Below are positions 17,990 to 26,835 of a stretch of DNA of 64,000 bases, one piece after another. The DNA is taken from assembly GCF_004322705.1 (NCBI RefSeq), contig NZ_SIZZ01000004.1, positions 1-64,000 on the forward strand, in the 5' to 3' direction. Positions within the stretch are counted from its first letter, which is position 1. Each line of letters opens with the position of its first letter. A program made the translations under genes and the position numbers. The stretch is from Dyella terrae (GTDB lineage: Bacteria; Pseudomonadota; Gammaproteobacteria; Xanthomonadales; Rhodanobacteraceae). Below the pieces are notes generated by a model that worked only from the letters and a program-made list of their open reading frames with translations, did not search any database and was not told the DNA's origin.

Positions 17990-18850
17990 TTACTGCTTTC
18001 GCTTCAGGCGGATGAGCCCCGAGATGTCGTCATCGCCGTAACCCTGGCTCATCAGGTCCGCGTAATCCGACAGCGAGCGCTCGATCACGCTGCGATCGGT
18101 GCCCGCTTCCGTGGCGATCTTGCGCACGATGCCCAGGTCCTTGTGCAGCAGGCCCAGCTTGAAGCCCACCGAGAACTCGTTGCGCAACATGGTCGCGCCG
18201 CGCTTTTCCAGGAACCAGTTGCCCGCCGCGCCCGCGCCAAGCGTGGGGATCAGCCGCTCCGGATCCAGGCCCAGCGCCTCACCCAGCGCCAGGCCTTCGC
18301 AGACCGCCTGGGCAATGCCGGCCACCAGCACCTGGTTGACTGCCTTGGTCGCCTGTCCCGCACCGATGTCGCCCAAATGGGTGACGCGCAGCGCATATGC
18401 CTCCAGCACCGGGCGCGCGCGCTCCAGCACCTCGGCGTCACCGCCCACCATCACGGACAGCTTGCCGTTTCGCGCACCTTCCACGCCTCCCGACACCGGC
18501 GCATCGAGGAAATACGCGCCCACGGCCTGAAGCTTTGCCGCAGCGGCCTTGGCGGTGGACGGGGCAACGGTCGAATGATCGATGACGATCGCGCCCTTCT
18601 TCAGGTGCGGGGCCAGCGCGTCGACATTGGCAAGCACATCGGCATCCGCCGTCACGCACAACGCGATGACATCGCACTGCGCGGCCAGCTCCGGCAAGGA
18701 CGGCGCCACCACACCCAGCTCGCGCGCCAGGGCGTCGGCCCTGGACTGCGTGCGATTACCCACGGCATGCAGCAGCCCCCTGGCCTTGAGGTGGCCAGCC
18801 ATGGGCGCGCCCATCGCGCCAAGTCCGATAAAGGCTGCTTGCAAAGTCAT
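17990..18850 (-). CDS. NAD(P)-dependent beta-hydroxyacid dehydrogenase (3-hydroxyisobutyrate/tartronate semialdehyde type)
   Basis: A 286-residue cytosolic oxidoreductase of the HIBADH/GarR/GLYR family. The N-terminal Rossmann motif GLGAMGAPMAGHL is followed by the substrate-binding segment DAPVSGGVEGARNGKLSVMV and by the catalytic lysine region GAGQATKAVNQVLV near residue 168. The real substrate (3-hydroxyisobutyrate, tartronate semialdehyde, succinic semialdehyde or similar) cannot be decided. It is followed upstream on the same strand by the patatin/3-hydroxybutyrate dehydrogenase pair, about 60 bases away. Confidence 0.88.
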   Translation of the reverse strand: MTLQAAFIGLGAMGAPMAGHLKARGLLHAVGNRTQSRADALARELGVVAPSLPELAAQCDVIALCVTADADVLANVDALAPHLKKGAIVIDHSTVAPSTAKAAAAKLQAVGAYFLDAPVSGGVEGARNGKLSVMVGGDAEVLERARPVLEAYALRVTHLGDIGAGQATKAVNQVLVAGIAQAVCEGLALGEALGLDPERLIPTLGAGAAGNWFLEKRGATMLRNEFSVGFKLGLLHKDLGIVRKIATEAGTDRSVIERSLSDYADLMSQGYGDDDISGLIRLKRKQ

Positions 18851-18909
18851 GGGTAGTCCTCAGGTTCGGGGATTTGGACGGCTAAATACCGAGCCGCCCA
18901 TGGTACTCC

Positions 18910-20064
18910 TCAACGTCGATGCACGTCGTGTGTCACGAAGGGCTCGTCAGGGGTTGGCGGCGCCAGCCATTGGGGGTGCGCCAGCGTGTGGCGCATGTCG
19001 TCCAGACCACTTTGCCAGTGCGTGCGCATGGTGCCGAGGCTGAACTCGTAGTCCTTGTAGTGGCCTTCGTAAGGCTTGTCGCTGTAGATCAGGTGGATCA
19101 GGTTGGTCAGTGCTCCCGAGGAACGCGCCTCGGCGCGACGGAACGCCGGGTCGTTATGCCTGTCCGGCGGCACCAGCGCCATCAGGTCATGCAGCAGGCG
19201 CTGATTTTCCTGAGTGAGGCGCATGTACTCGGTAATGAGACGCGTGCGACTGGAGTACTGAATCTCCTTGGCGCGTTCGGCCACACCGGCAAGGTCACGC
19301 GGAAGCTGGCCCGAGGCGCGCCACAGATCGACCTGGAAGATCAGGGCATCGTGGCACGGCCGATCCGACAACACTTTGTATAGCGGCGTATTCGAGACCA
19401 TGCCGCCATCCCAGTAGTACTCACCGTCAATTTCCACGGCCGGGAATCCAGGCGGCAAGGCACCGGATGCCATGAAATGCTCCACGCGCAGCTTGCCGCG
19501 CCGGTTGTCGAAGTACTCAAAGTTTCCGGTGCGAACGTTCACCGCGCCGATCGACACGCGCAGCCCTTTCGGGTGATTGATCAGATCGAAGTCGACCAGC
19601 CGCTCCAGCGTCGCGCGCAACGGCGCGGTGTCATACCAGCTGACCGACGCGGGGCTGGCGGCCTGGCCAAGAAAAGCCGGCGGCATGCGCGGATGAAAGA
19701 AGCCCGCCTGACCTTCCCACAGGGCGCGCCATGCCGACAACCCGCTCCACTGGTTCTGCCAGGTGAGCGGCCAACCCGTCATGTCGAAGGTCGGCAGCAC
19801 AGGAAAGTACGGCTGGCGGGAAATGGTTTCCCAGAACTCGCGCAACCGCTCGACCCGATGGCCCAGCGGGTTGCCGGCAATGATTGCCGCATTCAAGGCA
19901 CCGATCGAAATGCCGGCGATCCAGTGCGGCCGCAAGTCCGCTTCGGCCAGACCTTCATAAACGCCAGCCTGGTACGAACCCAGCGCACCGCCGCCCTGGA
20001 GCACCAGGGCGAGCGTGCCGTAGTTGCCGGCCACGCTGTGCAGCGACGCCGGCCGGTCGTTCAT
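18910..20064 (-). CDS. Patatin-like phospholipase family protein
   Basis: A 384-residue serine hydrolase of the patatin fold. The oxyanion-hole glycines [14 protein letters not shown] (about residues 20-33), the nucleophile elbow GISIGALNA and the catalytic DGG motif ([14 protein letters not shown]) are all present, so it looks active. The C-terminal part is extended as in the DUF3734-containing subfamily. Its ATG overlaps the stop codon of the 3-hydroxybutyrate dehydrogenase gene in ATGA. Such pairs suggest work on hydroxybutyrate esters or membrane lipids, but the substrate is unproven. Confidence 0.9.
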   Translation of the reverse strand: MNDRPASLHSVAGNYGTLALVLQGGGALGSYQAGVYEGLAEADLRPHWIAGISIGALNAAIIAGNPLGHRVERLREFWETISRQPYFPVLPTFDMTGWPLTWQNQWSGLSAWRALWEGQAGFFHPRMPPAFLGQAASPASVSWYDTAPLRATLERLVDFDLINHPKGLRVSIGAVNVRTGNFEYFDNRRGKLRVEHFMASGALPPGFPAVEIDGEYYWDGGMVSNTPLYKVLSDRPCHDALIFQVDLWRASGQLPRDLAGVAERAKEIQYSSRTRLITEYMRLTQENQRLLHDLMALVPPDRHNDPAFRRAEARSSGALTNLIHLIYSDKPYEGHYKDYEFSLGTMRTHWQSGLDDMRHTLAHPQWLAPPTPDEPFVTHDVHRR

Positions 20065-20846
20065 TGCATGTACCAGCCGTGGCTCACCACGATGGATTGG
20101 CCGGTGAGCGCGGCGGACGGGAACGTCGCCAGGTACAAGGCCGTCTGCGCGATGTCGTCCACCGTGGTGAACACGCCATCGACGGTGTCCTTGAGCATGA
20201 CGTTCTTGATGACGTCCGCTTCGCTGATGCCCAGCTCCTTCGCCTGCTCCGGAATCTGCTTTTCGACCAGCGGCGTGCGCACGAAACCCGGGCAGATGAC
20301 ATGCGAGCGCACGTTGTGCGGCGCGCCTTCCTTCGCCAGCGTGCGCGCCAGACCCAGCAACCCGTGCTTGGCCGCGACGTACGCCGATTTCAGCTTCGAC
20401 GCTTCGTGCGAATGCACCGAACCCATGTAGATCACGATGCCGCCGCGATCGTTCTTGTACATATGCTTGAGCGCGGCCTTGGTAGTGAGAAAACCGCCAT
20501 CGAGGTGGATGGCAAGCATCTTCTTCCAGTCGGCGAAGGCGAACTGCTCGATCGGATTGATGATCTGCACGCCGGCGTTGGAAATGAGGATATCCAGCGC
20601 GCCAAAGGCTTCCACCACCTTGTCGGTGCCGGCATTCACCGCCGCTTCGTCGGACACGTCCATGGCAACGCCGATGGCCTTGCCGCCCGCCGCGTTGATT
20701 TCTTTCGCCGCCGCATCGGCAGCCTGCTGATTGATGTCGGCGATGGCGACGCTCGCGCCGTTCTTCGCGTACAGCTCCGCGATCGCCTTGCCGAGGCCAC
20801 TGGCCGCGCCGGTAATCAGGGCTACTTTGCCGTCGAGACTTGCCAT
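20061..20846 (-). CDS. bdhA: 3-hydroxybutyrate dehydrogenase
   Basis: A 261-residue short-chain dehydrogenase that interconverts 3-hydroxybutyrate and acetoacetate with NAD. It has the cofactor motif [13 protein letters not shown], the catalytic Ser and YVAAK ([18 protein letters not shown]), and the family tail segments [17 protein letters not shown] and [16 protein letters not shown], which are specific to this dehydrogenase rather than to general SDRs. The start at 20846 has a strong GAAGGAAAGG site. The patatin-like gene is coupled by a four-base overlap, so the two proteins probably act together in hydroxybutyrate or PHB metabolism. Confidence 0.92.
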   Translation of the reverse strand: MASLDGKVALITGAASGLGKAIAELYAKNGASVAIADINQQAADAAAKEINAAGGKAIGVAMDVSDEAAVNAGTDKVVEAFGALDILISNAGVQIINPIEQFAFADWKKMLAIHLDGGFLTTKAALKHMYKNDRGGIVIYMGSVHSHEASKLKSAYVAAKHGLLGLARTLAKEGAPHNVRSHVICPGFVRTPLVEKQIPEQAKELGISEADVIKNVMLKDTVDGVFTTVDDIAQTALYLATFPSAALTGQSIVVSHGWYMQ

Positions 20847-20922
20847 GACCTTTCCTTCGATGGGGATGTTCGGCACAGCGTGACACACGCCATGTGACAG
20901 CCGCCATGCTACGAAAGGGCAG

Positions 20923-21072
20923 GTGAAGGCGCCCGCTACGCGGGCTGTGAGGTCGCCCGCCGTGCGGGCTGTGAACGGTGAACAGTAAGAGCGGGCCACA
21001 AGGGACCGTGTGCTCTGCTTTTCTCCGTTCACCGTTTACAGCGCCGCAGGCGCGCCTTGACCGGCGGCGGCC
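20923..21072. repeat. BIME-like intergenic palindrome, copy 4
   Basis: Left arm GTGAACGGTGAACAGTAAGA (20971-20990) faces right arm TCCGTTCACCGTTTACA (21024-21040). Mini-hairpins GCCCGCTACGCGGGC and GCCCGCCGTGCGGGC lie to the left, and GCGCCGCAGGCGC to the right. It lies between two minus-strand genes, after speA and upstream of bdhA. Confidence 0.8.
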
Positions 21073-22953
21073 TCACTCCGCCAGGTAGGTGTAACCCGTC
21101 AACCCGCCATCCAACGCGGCAAACAGCGCCGTCGCCTCTTCGCCGCCGATGCCGGCGGTGGCGATGCGTTCGCGGTAACTGTCGCGCAGTACGTTGAGGT
21201 CGTAGCCGACGTAATCGAGCATCAGGTCGGTGGTGTCGCCGCGACGGCGATGCGCGAAAACATACGAATCGCCGTCGACGCGCACGTTCACTGCATCGGT
21301 ATCACCGAACAGATTGTGGATGTCGCCCAGGGTTTCCTGATACGCGCCGACCATGAAGATGCCGAGGCGGTAGCTCTCGTTATCCTTCATGGCGTGCAGC
21401 GGCAGGCTCACGTCCACGCCTTCGGCATCGACGTAGTGATCGATGCGGCCGTCCGAATCGCAGGTGAGATCGACGATCACGCCGCGACGGGTGGGTTCTT
21501 CGTCGAGTCGCGCGATCGGTGCGATCGGGAAGATCTGCTCGATCGCCCAGATATCCGGCACCGACTCGAACACCGAAAAGTTGACGAAGTACTTGTCGAC
21601 CAGCTTCTCGTCCAGCTCGTCCAGCGCCTGGCGATGCGAGCGCTCGGCCGGCAGCAGGCGGGTGCGCACGGCGTTGGCGATCGCGTAGTACATCTCGTCC
21701 AGCTGCGCGCGATCGGCCAGCGGCAGCTGGCCCAGGGCGTACAGGGTCTGGCCTTCCGCGAGGTGATGCTGGGCTTCGTGGAACAGCTCCAGCGCCGGGC
21801 GGCTGCCCAGTTCATCGTAGGTTTCGCGCAGGCGGCGCAGCACGGCCGGTTCGTCGTTGCGGGCCGGCGGAATGGTGCCAGCAGGCACTTCTTCGACTTC
21901 CGTGACGTTGACGACCATCACCGCGTGGTGCGCGGTCATCGCGCGGCCCGCTTCGGTGATGATGTGCGGCGCGTCCAGGCCTTCCTCGGCCACGGCTTCG
22001 GCCAGCGACTGGACGATGGTGGAGGCGTACTGCTCGATCGAGTAATTGATCGAGTTGTGGCTGCGCGAGCGCGAGCCCTCGTAATCCACGCCCAGGCCAC
22101 CGCCCACGTCGACGATGTCCAGCGGCACGCCCATGCGGCGCAGCTCCACGAAATAACGCGTGGCTTCGCGCATGCCCGCGGCGATGTCGCGCACGTTGGA
22201 AATCTGCGAGCCCATGTGGAAATGCTGCAGCTTGAGCGTGTGCATCAGGCCAGCCTGCTCCAGGCGACGCACCAGCGTCAGCACCTGGTTCGGCGACAAG
22301 CCGAACTTGCCCTTGTCGCCACCGGTGTTCTGCCACTTGCCGGCGCCAATGGAAGCCAGGCGCACGCGCACGCCCAGCAGCGGCTCGACATCAAGGGCCT
22401 TCGCTTCGGTGAACACGTGGTCGAGTTCGGAGAGCTTCTCGATGACGATGTGCACGCGCAGGCCGAGCTTGCGGCCGATCAGGGCCAGGCGGATGTACTC
22501 GCGGTCCTTGTAACCGTTGCAGATCACCACGCTACCCGGGCGCGCCATGGCGAGCACGGCCATCAGCTCGGGCTTGGAACCGGCTTCGAGGCCGAAACCA
22601 TGCTCACCCGCGGCCACCAGCTCACCGGCGACGCCGCGCTGCTGGTTCACCTTGATCGGATAGACAGCCGTATAGCCGGCCGGATAGTTCCATTCGCCGA
22701 TGGCCTTGGCGAAAGCGTCCTGCAGGCGCTTGAGACGGTCGGCCAGGATGTCGGGGAAACGCACGAGCAGCGGCAGGCGCAGCCCTTCGGCGCGCGCGCG
22801 ATCGACGATCTCTGGGAGCGAGAGGCTCGGGCCGCTGGCGCCGTGCGGGCGCATGACGATGTGGCCCTTGGCGTCCACGTCCACGTAACCATCGCCCCAG
22901 TGCGGGACGGCGTAAGTGTGACGGGCAGCCTCAATATTCCAGTGCTTCGACAT
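21073..22953 (-). CDS. speA: Biosynthetic arginine decarboxylase
   Basis: PLP enzyme turning arginine into agmatine, the first step of the agmatine route to putrescine. The 626-residue protein has the alanine-racemase-like barrel with the PLP lysine in AVYPIKVNQQ near residue 100. Other family segments are GLEAGSKPEL, LHFHMGSQI-like LQHFHMGSQI, DVGGGLGVDYEG and, late, VDLTCDSDGRIDHYV. The start at 22953 follows AGGAACC; the longer frame runs through repeat copy 5. It is divergent from speE, whose product uses the putrescine made downstream. The agmatine-processing genes are not in this window. Confidence 0.97.
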   Translation of the reverse strand: MSKHWNIEAARHTYAVPHWGDGYVDVDAKGHIVMRPHGASGPSLSLPEIVDRARAEGLRLPLLVRFPDILADRLKRLQDAFAKAIGEWNYPAGYTAVYPIKVNQQRGVAGELVAAGEHGFGLEAGSKPELMAVLAMARPGSVVICNGYKDREYIRLALIGRKLGLRVHIVIEKLSELDHVFTEAKALDVEPLLGVRVRLASIGAGKWQNTGGDKGKFGLSPNQVLTLVRRLEQAGLMHTLKLQHFHMGSQISNVRDIAAGMREATRYFVELRRMGVPLDIVDVGGGLGVDYEGSRSRSHNSINYSIEQYASTIVQSLAEAVAEEGLDAPHIITEAGRAMTAHHAVMVVNVTEVEEVPAGTIPPARNDEPAVLRRLRETYDELGSRPALELFHEAQHHLAEGQTLYALGQLPLADRAQLDEMYYAIANAVRTRLLPAERSHRQALDELDEKLVDKYFVNFSVFESVPDIWAIEQIFPIAPIARLDEEPTRRGVIVDLTCDSDGRIDHYVDAEGVDVSLPLHAMKDNESYRLGIFMVGAYQETLGDIHNLFGDTDAVNVRVDGDSYVFAHRRRGDTTDLMLDYVGYDLNVLRDSYRERIATAGIGGEEATALFAALDGGLTGYTYLAE

Positions 22954-23140
22954 GGACAGGTTCCTTGCTTTCGGCGGGCGCAGGCGCGCCCGGAGGTTCA
23001 TGTCGTCGCAGCGGCGAGCCTTGACGAATAAAGAGCCAGCCGGCCGGAAGCCTCGCACGCCGCGGGGCCGGGGGGCTCGTTTAACTTGTAGGGATGAGCG
23101 GATTGTAATGGATCGTGGTGTCAGGGGTATGGCAACCGGG

Positions 23141-23300
23141 GTGGGGCCGGCCGCTGCGCGGCCTGTGAAGTCGCGCCTGCGGCGCTGTAAACGGTGAACA
23201 GGTAAGAGCGGGCCCAAGAAACCGTGAGCTCTGCTTCTCTCCGTTTACCGTTTACAGCCCGCGCAGCGGGCGACTTCACCGGCGGCCCCGCCGCCCTCAC
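23141..23300. repeat. BIME-like intergenic palindrome, copy 5
   Basis: Left arm GTAAACGGTGAACAGGTAAG (23187-23206) faces right arm CTCCGTTTACCGTTTACAGC (23239-23258). The flanks are GGCCGGCCGCTGCGCGGCC, GCGCCTGCGGCGC, GCCCGCGCAGCGGGC and GGCGGCCCCGCCGCC. GTGAAGTCGC (23165-23174) pairs with GCGACTTCAC (23270-23279, one shifted base). It sits between the divergent starts of speA and speE, where a terminator is not expected. The rest of 22954-23430 holds no other recognisable element. Confidence 0.85.
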
Positions 23301-23430
23301 AGGGCGCGCCAGCGCCCACGCGACCATCCCACCGCCGCCGACCCCACAAAGGGCGCCCGGCCAGTCCTCTTCACACCCGAACCCGGTACAATTGGCGCCC
23401 TTTGCCCCCGCTCCATTCAGGAACAACGCC

Positions 23431-24282
23431 ATGTCGCAGCTCAGCTGGTTCACCGAAGCCCACCAGGCTTCCGGCTCCTCCATCGGTTACCGCGTGGAGA
23501 AGCTGCTTCATGCCGAGAAGACCCCGTTCCAGACCATCGAGATCTACCAGACCACCGACTGGGGCAATCTGATGGTCATCGACGGCTGCGTCATGCTGAC
23601 CAGCCGCGACAACTTCCTGTACCACGAGATGATGACCCACCCGGCGCTGTTCACCCATGCGCGCGCCAAGCGCGTGGTGATCATCGGCGGCGGTGATTGC
23701 GGCACGCTGCGTGAAGTGCTCAAGCACGAGGAAGTCGAGTCCGCCGTGCAGGTGGAAATCGACGAGCGCGTGACGCGCCTGGCCGAGCAGTACTTCCCGG
23801 AACTGTGCGATTCCAACAACGATCCGCGCGCCGAGCTGCTGTTCATCGACGGCATCAAGTACATGGCCGAAGCCGAGCCGGAATCGCTGGACCTGATCAT
23901 CGTCGACTCGACCGACCCGGTGGGCCCGGCCGAAGGCCTGTTCAACGCCGCCTTCTACGCCAGCTGCTACAAGGCCCTGCGCCACGGCGGCATCCTGGTG
24001 CAGCAGAGCGAATCGCCGCTGGCCCACATCGAACTGATCAAGTCGATGCGCTCGGCCATGCGCACTGCCGGCTTCAATGCCGTGAAGACCTTGCCGTTCC
24101 CGCAGCCGTGCTATCCGACCGGCTGGTGGAGCTGCACCATGGCCCGCAAGGGCGGCGACCTGGCCGGCTTCCGCGAGCGCGGCGCCATCAGCAAGAACTT
24201 CCCGACGAAGTACTACAACGCTGAAGTGCACAAGGGCGCGCTGGCGCAGCCGGAATTCATGCGCGAGCAGCTCGGCGAGTGA
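23431..24282 (+). CDS. speE: Polyamine aminopropyltransferase (spermidine synthase)
   Basis: Transfers the aminopropyl group of decarboxylated S-adenosylmethionine to putrescine to give spermidine. The 283-residue protein has the N-terminal beta domain (WFTEAHQASGSSIGYRVEK, MVIDGCVMLTSRDNFLYHEM) and the Rossmann methyltransferase-like domain with VIIGGGDCGTLREVLKH and the gate/catalytic motif VDSTDPVGPAEGLF. It has a clear CAGGAA ribosome site. It is divergent from speA across repeat copy 5, forming a polyamine locus. Confidence 0.96.
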   Translation: MSQLSWFTEAHQASGSSIGYRVEKLLHAEKTPFQTIEIYQTTDWGNLMVIDGCVMLTSRDNFLYHEMMTHPALFTHARAKRVVIIGGGDCGTLREVLKHEEVESAVQVEIDERVTRLAEQYFPELCDSNNDPRAELLFIDGIKYMAEAEPESLDLIIVDSTDPVGPAEGLFNAAFYASCYKALRHGGILVQQSESPLAHIELIKSMRSAMRTAGFNAVKTLPFPQPCYPTGWWSCTMARKGGDLAGFRERGAISKNFPTKYYNAEVHKGALAQPEFMREQLGE

Positions 24283-24285
24283 GTT

Positions 24286-24460
24286 TGGCCGGCGTTGCCG
24301 GCCTGGCGGCTTCGCCGCCGTAAACGGTAAACAGTCAACGGGGAAGAGCGGGGCCGCTTCGGCATTCGCTCTTCCCTGTTTTGTTTCCAAACTCACACGC
24401 GACCGAACTCCGCTCTTACCTGTTCACCGTTCACCGTTAACAGGCAGCGCAGCTGCCGCC
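24286..24460. repeat. BIME-like intergenic palindrome, copy 6 (compound)
   Basis: Left arm GTAAACGGTAAACAGTCAAC (24320-24339) faces right arm CTTACCTGTTCACCGTTCAC (24415-24434), followed by CGTTAACAG. GTGAGTTTGG (24279-24288, including the speE stop) and CCAAACTCAC (24387-24396) form an extra inverted pair. AGCGGGGCC and GAAGAGC/GCTCTTC segments add a central hairpin at 24344-24375. It lies between convergent genes and looks like two nested units. Confidence 0.8.
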
Positions 24461-24471
24461 CCTCCCCACGC

Positions 24472-24669
24472 TCAAAAAAGCGTCGGCCGCACCTTCGGCA
24501 TCACCACCAGAATGAGCGTCGCTATCGGTCCCAGTACCAGCGACAGCAGAAACCACAGCAATCCGCTGCGATTCTTCCCCTGGGCCAGGCCCGCATTGAT
24601 CAGTGCAAGGGTGCCCCAGCCCACGAACCAGGGCGCACGCGCGTCCGCCATCATCGACCATTGATCCAC
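24472..24669 (-). CDS. Small two-helix membrane protein
   Basis: A 65-residue hypothetical protein with two hydrophobic segments, WFVGWGTLALINAGLA and GLLWFLLSLVLGPIATLILV, a polar turn GKNRSG and a basic tail. The start is the GTG at 24669, because AGGAG lies exactly eight bases before it; longer frames lack such a site. The LLWFLLSLVLGPIATLIL pattern recurs in small proteobacterial membrane proteins of unknown function. The gene converges on speE across repeat copy 6. Confidence 0.65.
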   Translation of the reverse strand: MDQWSMMADARAPWFVGWGTLALINAGLAQGKNRSGLLWFLLSLVLGPIATLILVVMPKVRPTLF

Positions 24670-24937
24670 TGGCAAGTCTCCTGTGTCACGCAAGGCGCGA
24701 AAAAGCTGGCGCCATGCGACGCCGGAAAGGGCCATGCTAACAAGCACGGCGCGGCGGATAAGCCCTGGGCGTCCCCGTGAATCAGGCGGGCTTAATACTT
24801 CGCGAGTATGCTGGCCGCTTTGTTACGTCCGGGTTTCGGCGGCTCACGCAGGCCGATACGCGGGGTGTGTCGTCCACGCGGAAGTGACATGCCCCGGGCT
24901 ACATCCGGGCCCTGAATCGGCTCCCATGGAGAAAAGC

Positions 24938-25960
24938 ATGCGCGGATGGCGCTACCTCGCTCTGGCATTGACCGCCTCGCTCGCAGCGGGCCAGGTCTTC
25001 GCGGCCACGCCGGCCGCCAAGCCTGCGCCCAAGACGCAGAAGGCGGAAGCCGCACGCAGCCAGGCCTTGCTGGGTTTCCAGCGCGATCTGGTCAGCGTGA
25101 TCGCCCCACAGGCCAATGCCATTCCGCTGCTCGGCGCCGCACTGATGGCGCGCCCCCTGCAGAACCAGCCGAAATACAACGACTTCCATACGCTGATCGA
25201 CCGCGCAGCCCAGGCCTCCGACACCGTTCCGGCGGTCACGTGGATTCGTCTGAGCGACTGCGACACCAAGGCCGATGCCTGCCCCAATCCGGATGCGATG
25301 GCCAAGCTGGTCGAACAAGCCCCCGACAACGCCGCCGTGTGGCTACTCAAGCTGGGCATCGACACCCGCGACAAGAACGACAAGGCCGCGCGCGAGGACC
25401 TGGCGCGCGCCGCCGCCGCCAAGCTCTATGACGATTACACCGGCGTCAGCCTGAAGGCCCTCGCCAGCACGGTTACCCTGCTGCCGCCGCCGGCTGACGT
25501 CATTCCCCCTTTGTCGGCCTCCGGCGCCGCCGGCGTGCAGGTCATGCTCGTCTTCGGCCTGGCCTCGACCCAGCCGCAACCTGGCCTGCAGGCCACGTCC
25601 CGCCTGTGCGAAGGCGCCGGTGATGACAAGGCGCTGAAGGACGACTGCCTCAAGCTTGGTCGCACCCTGGAATGGAGCTCCAGCCCGCTGGCCCGCTCCC
25701 TCGGCCTGCACCTGCGCGAGGTCCTCGCCGAGGAGCCCGCCCAGCAGGAGGACGCCCGCCGCGCCCGTCGCAACCTGATCTGGCAGGTCCAGAACTTCGC
25801 CCAGTTGTCCGCCCGTGCCCAGGGCGATGCGGCCCTGTGCCAGCACATGCTGGCGCTTGCCCGCAGCGGCGGCACGGAAATGAGCCTGATGCTGGCCGCC
25901 TTGCGCGATTACAACATCGGCACCGACGCCCCCGCCGACTGGGAACCCTCCAAGGGTTGA
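24938..25960 (+). CDS. Exported hypothetical protein, helical repeat-like
   Basis: A 340-residue protein with a signal peptide (MRGWRYLALALTASLAAGQVFA) and an otherwise alanine-rich, largely helical sequence. It contains two Cys pairs (SDCDTKADACPN and SRLCEGAGDDKALKDDC) that may form disulfides in the periplasm, and its overall pattern suggests Sel1/TPR-like helices. I recognise no family. The ATG at 24938 has GGAG before it; an ATG four codons earlier is possible. It is followed by repeat copy 7 and then the ParA gene. Confidence 0.6.
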   Translation: MRGWRYLALALTASLAAGQVFAATPAAKPAPKTQKAEAARSQALLGFQRDLVSVIAPQANAIPLLGAALMARPLQNQPKYNDFHTLIDRAAQASDTVPAVTWIRLSDCDTKADACPNPDAMAKLVEQAPDNAAVWLLKLGIDTRDKNDKAAREDLARAAAAKLYDDYTGVSLKALASTVTLLPPPADVIPPLSASGAAGVQVMLVFGLASTQPQPGLQATSRLCEGAGDDKALKDDCLKLGRTLEWSSSPLARSLGLHLREVLAEEPAQQEDARRARRNLIWQVQNFAQLSARAQGDAALCQHMLALARSGGTEMSLMLAALRDYNIGTDAPADWEPSKG

Positions 25961-25961
25961 G

Positions 25962-26099
25962 GTGAGGCCGGCGGCGCCGCCTGTGAGGTCGCCCGCTGTG
26001 CGGGCTGTAGACGGTGAACAGTAAAAGCAAAGCGCGGGGTCACCCGAGCCTGCTTTTCACCGTTTACCGTTTACCGCCCGCACAGCGGGCGCCTTCACA
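25962..26099. repeat. BIME-like intergenic palindrome, copy 7
   Basis: Left arm GTAGACGGTGAACAGTAAAA (26007-26026) faces right arm GCTTTTCACCGTTTACCGTT (26052-26071), followed by TACCGCCCGCACAGCGGGC. Mini-hairpins GGCCGGCGGCGCCGCC and GCCCGCTGTGCGGGC lie on the left. GTGAGG (25962-25967) faces CCTTCAC (26092-26098). A further decayed stretch with TTCACAG/TTTACAG runs to about 26140. It lies between two plus-strand genes. Confidence 0.8.
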
Positions 26100-26176
26100 G
26101 CGAGCAACGCGAGCGTCTTTACAGTTCGCGAAGCGGGCTACTAACCTTGGCCCCACCTTGAACAAGGGGGCGACGC

Positions 26177-26809
26177 ATGCTGACGGTGCTGGTGGCAAGC
26201 AGCAAGGGCGGTTGCGGTAAGAGCACGCTGGTGACCCAGCTGGCTTCGCATTGGGCGCAGGACGGCAAGAACACGGCCATCGTGGATGCCGACCGCCAGG
26301 GTTCCAGTTTCCGCTGGGCCGCACGCCGCGCGGACAACGTTCCGGGCGTGCTTGCGCTGGAAGGCGGGCGCCGGGCGCTCGACAAGATTCCCTCCGACAC
26401 GCAGCGCGTGCTGATCGATACGCCTGCCGGGTCCCACGAAAAGGACCTCGAACCCTATCTCGAACAGGCCGACGTGATCCTGGTGCCGGCGCTGCCGTCA
26501 ACCTTCGACATGGACGCCACGTTCGCATTCCTGGAACACCTGCAGCAGATTCCGCGCGTCAAACGCGGCAAGCTGCCCGTAGGCGTGGTGGGCAATCGCC
26601 TCAAGCCCTGGACGAATGCCAGCCAGGACGCGATGACGCAGTTGGCGGAAGGGTCGCCCTTCCCCGTGGTGGCGCAATTGCGCGACAGCCAGGCCTACGT
26701 ATTGTTGACCGCCCTGGGCAAGGGCATCTTCGACTACGCCTCGGAAAATGTCCGCAGTCACCAGGAAGACTGGAAACAGCTGCTGCGCTGGATCAAGCGT
26801 CAGCATTGA
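26177..26809 (+). CDS. Orphan ParA/MinD-type ATPase
   Basis: A 210-residue P-loop ATPase of the ParA family, with the deviant Walker A motif SSKGGCGKSTLVTQLA near residue 10. Segments IVDADRQGSSF and VLIDTPAGSHEKD match the Walker A' and B positions. There is no parB or other partner next to it, and it lacks the N-terminal DNA-binding extension of plasmid ParA. It is therefore more like orphan ParA proteins that position cytoplasmic or polar complexes. sixA follows 26 bases later, so the two may share a transcript. Confidence 0.85.
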   Translation: MLTVLVASSKGGCGKSTLVTQLASHWAQDGKNTAIVDADRQGSSFRWAARRADNVPGVLALEGGRRALDKIPSDTQRVLIDTPAGSHEKDLEPYLEQADVILVPALPSTFDMDATFAFLEHLQQIPRVKRGKLPVGVVGNRLKPWTNASQDAMTQLAEGSPFPVVAQLRDSQAYVLLTALGKGIFDYASENVRSHQEDWKQLLRWIKRQH

Positions 26810-26835
26810 AACCAAAGCAATCGCCGGAGTCACTC

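Noticed and set aside
20847-21032. N-terminal extension of the 3-hydroxybutyrate dehydrogenase frame
   Set aside because: It runs into palindrome copy 4 and lacks a ribosome site. The strong site before 20846 sets the start.
26177-26809. Chromosome partition locus parAB
   Set aside because: No ParB, no parS sites, and the genes normally beside parAB are missing.
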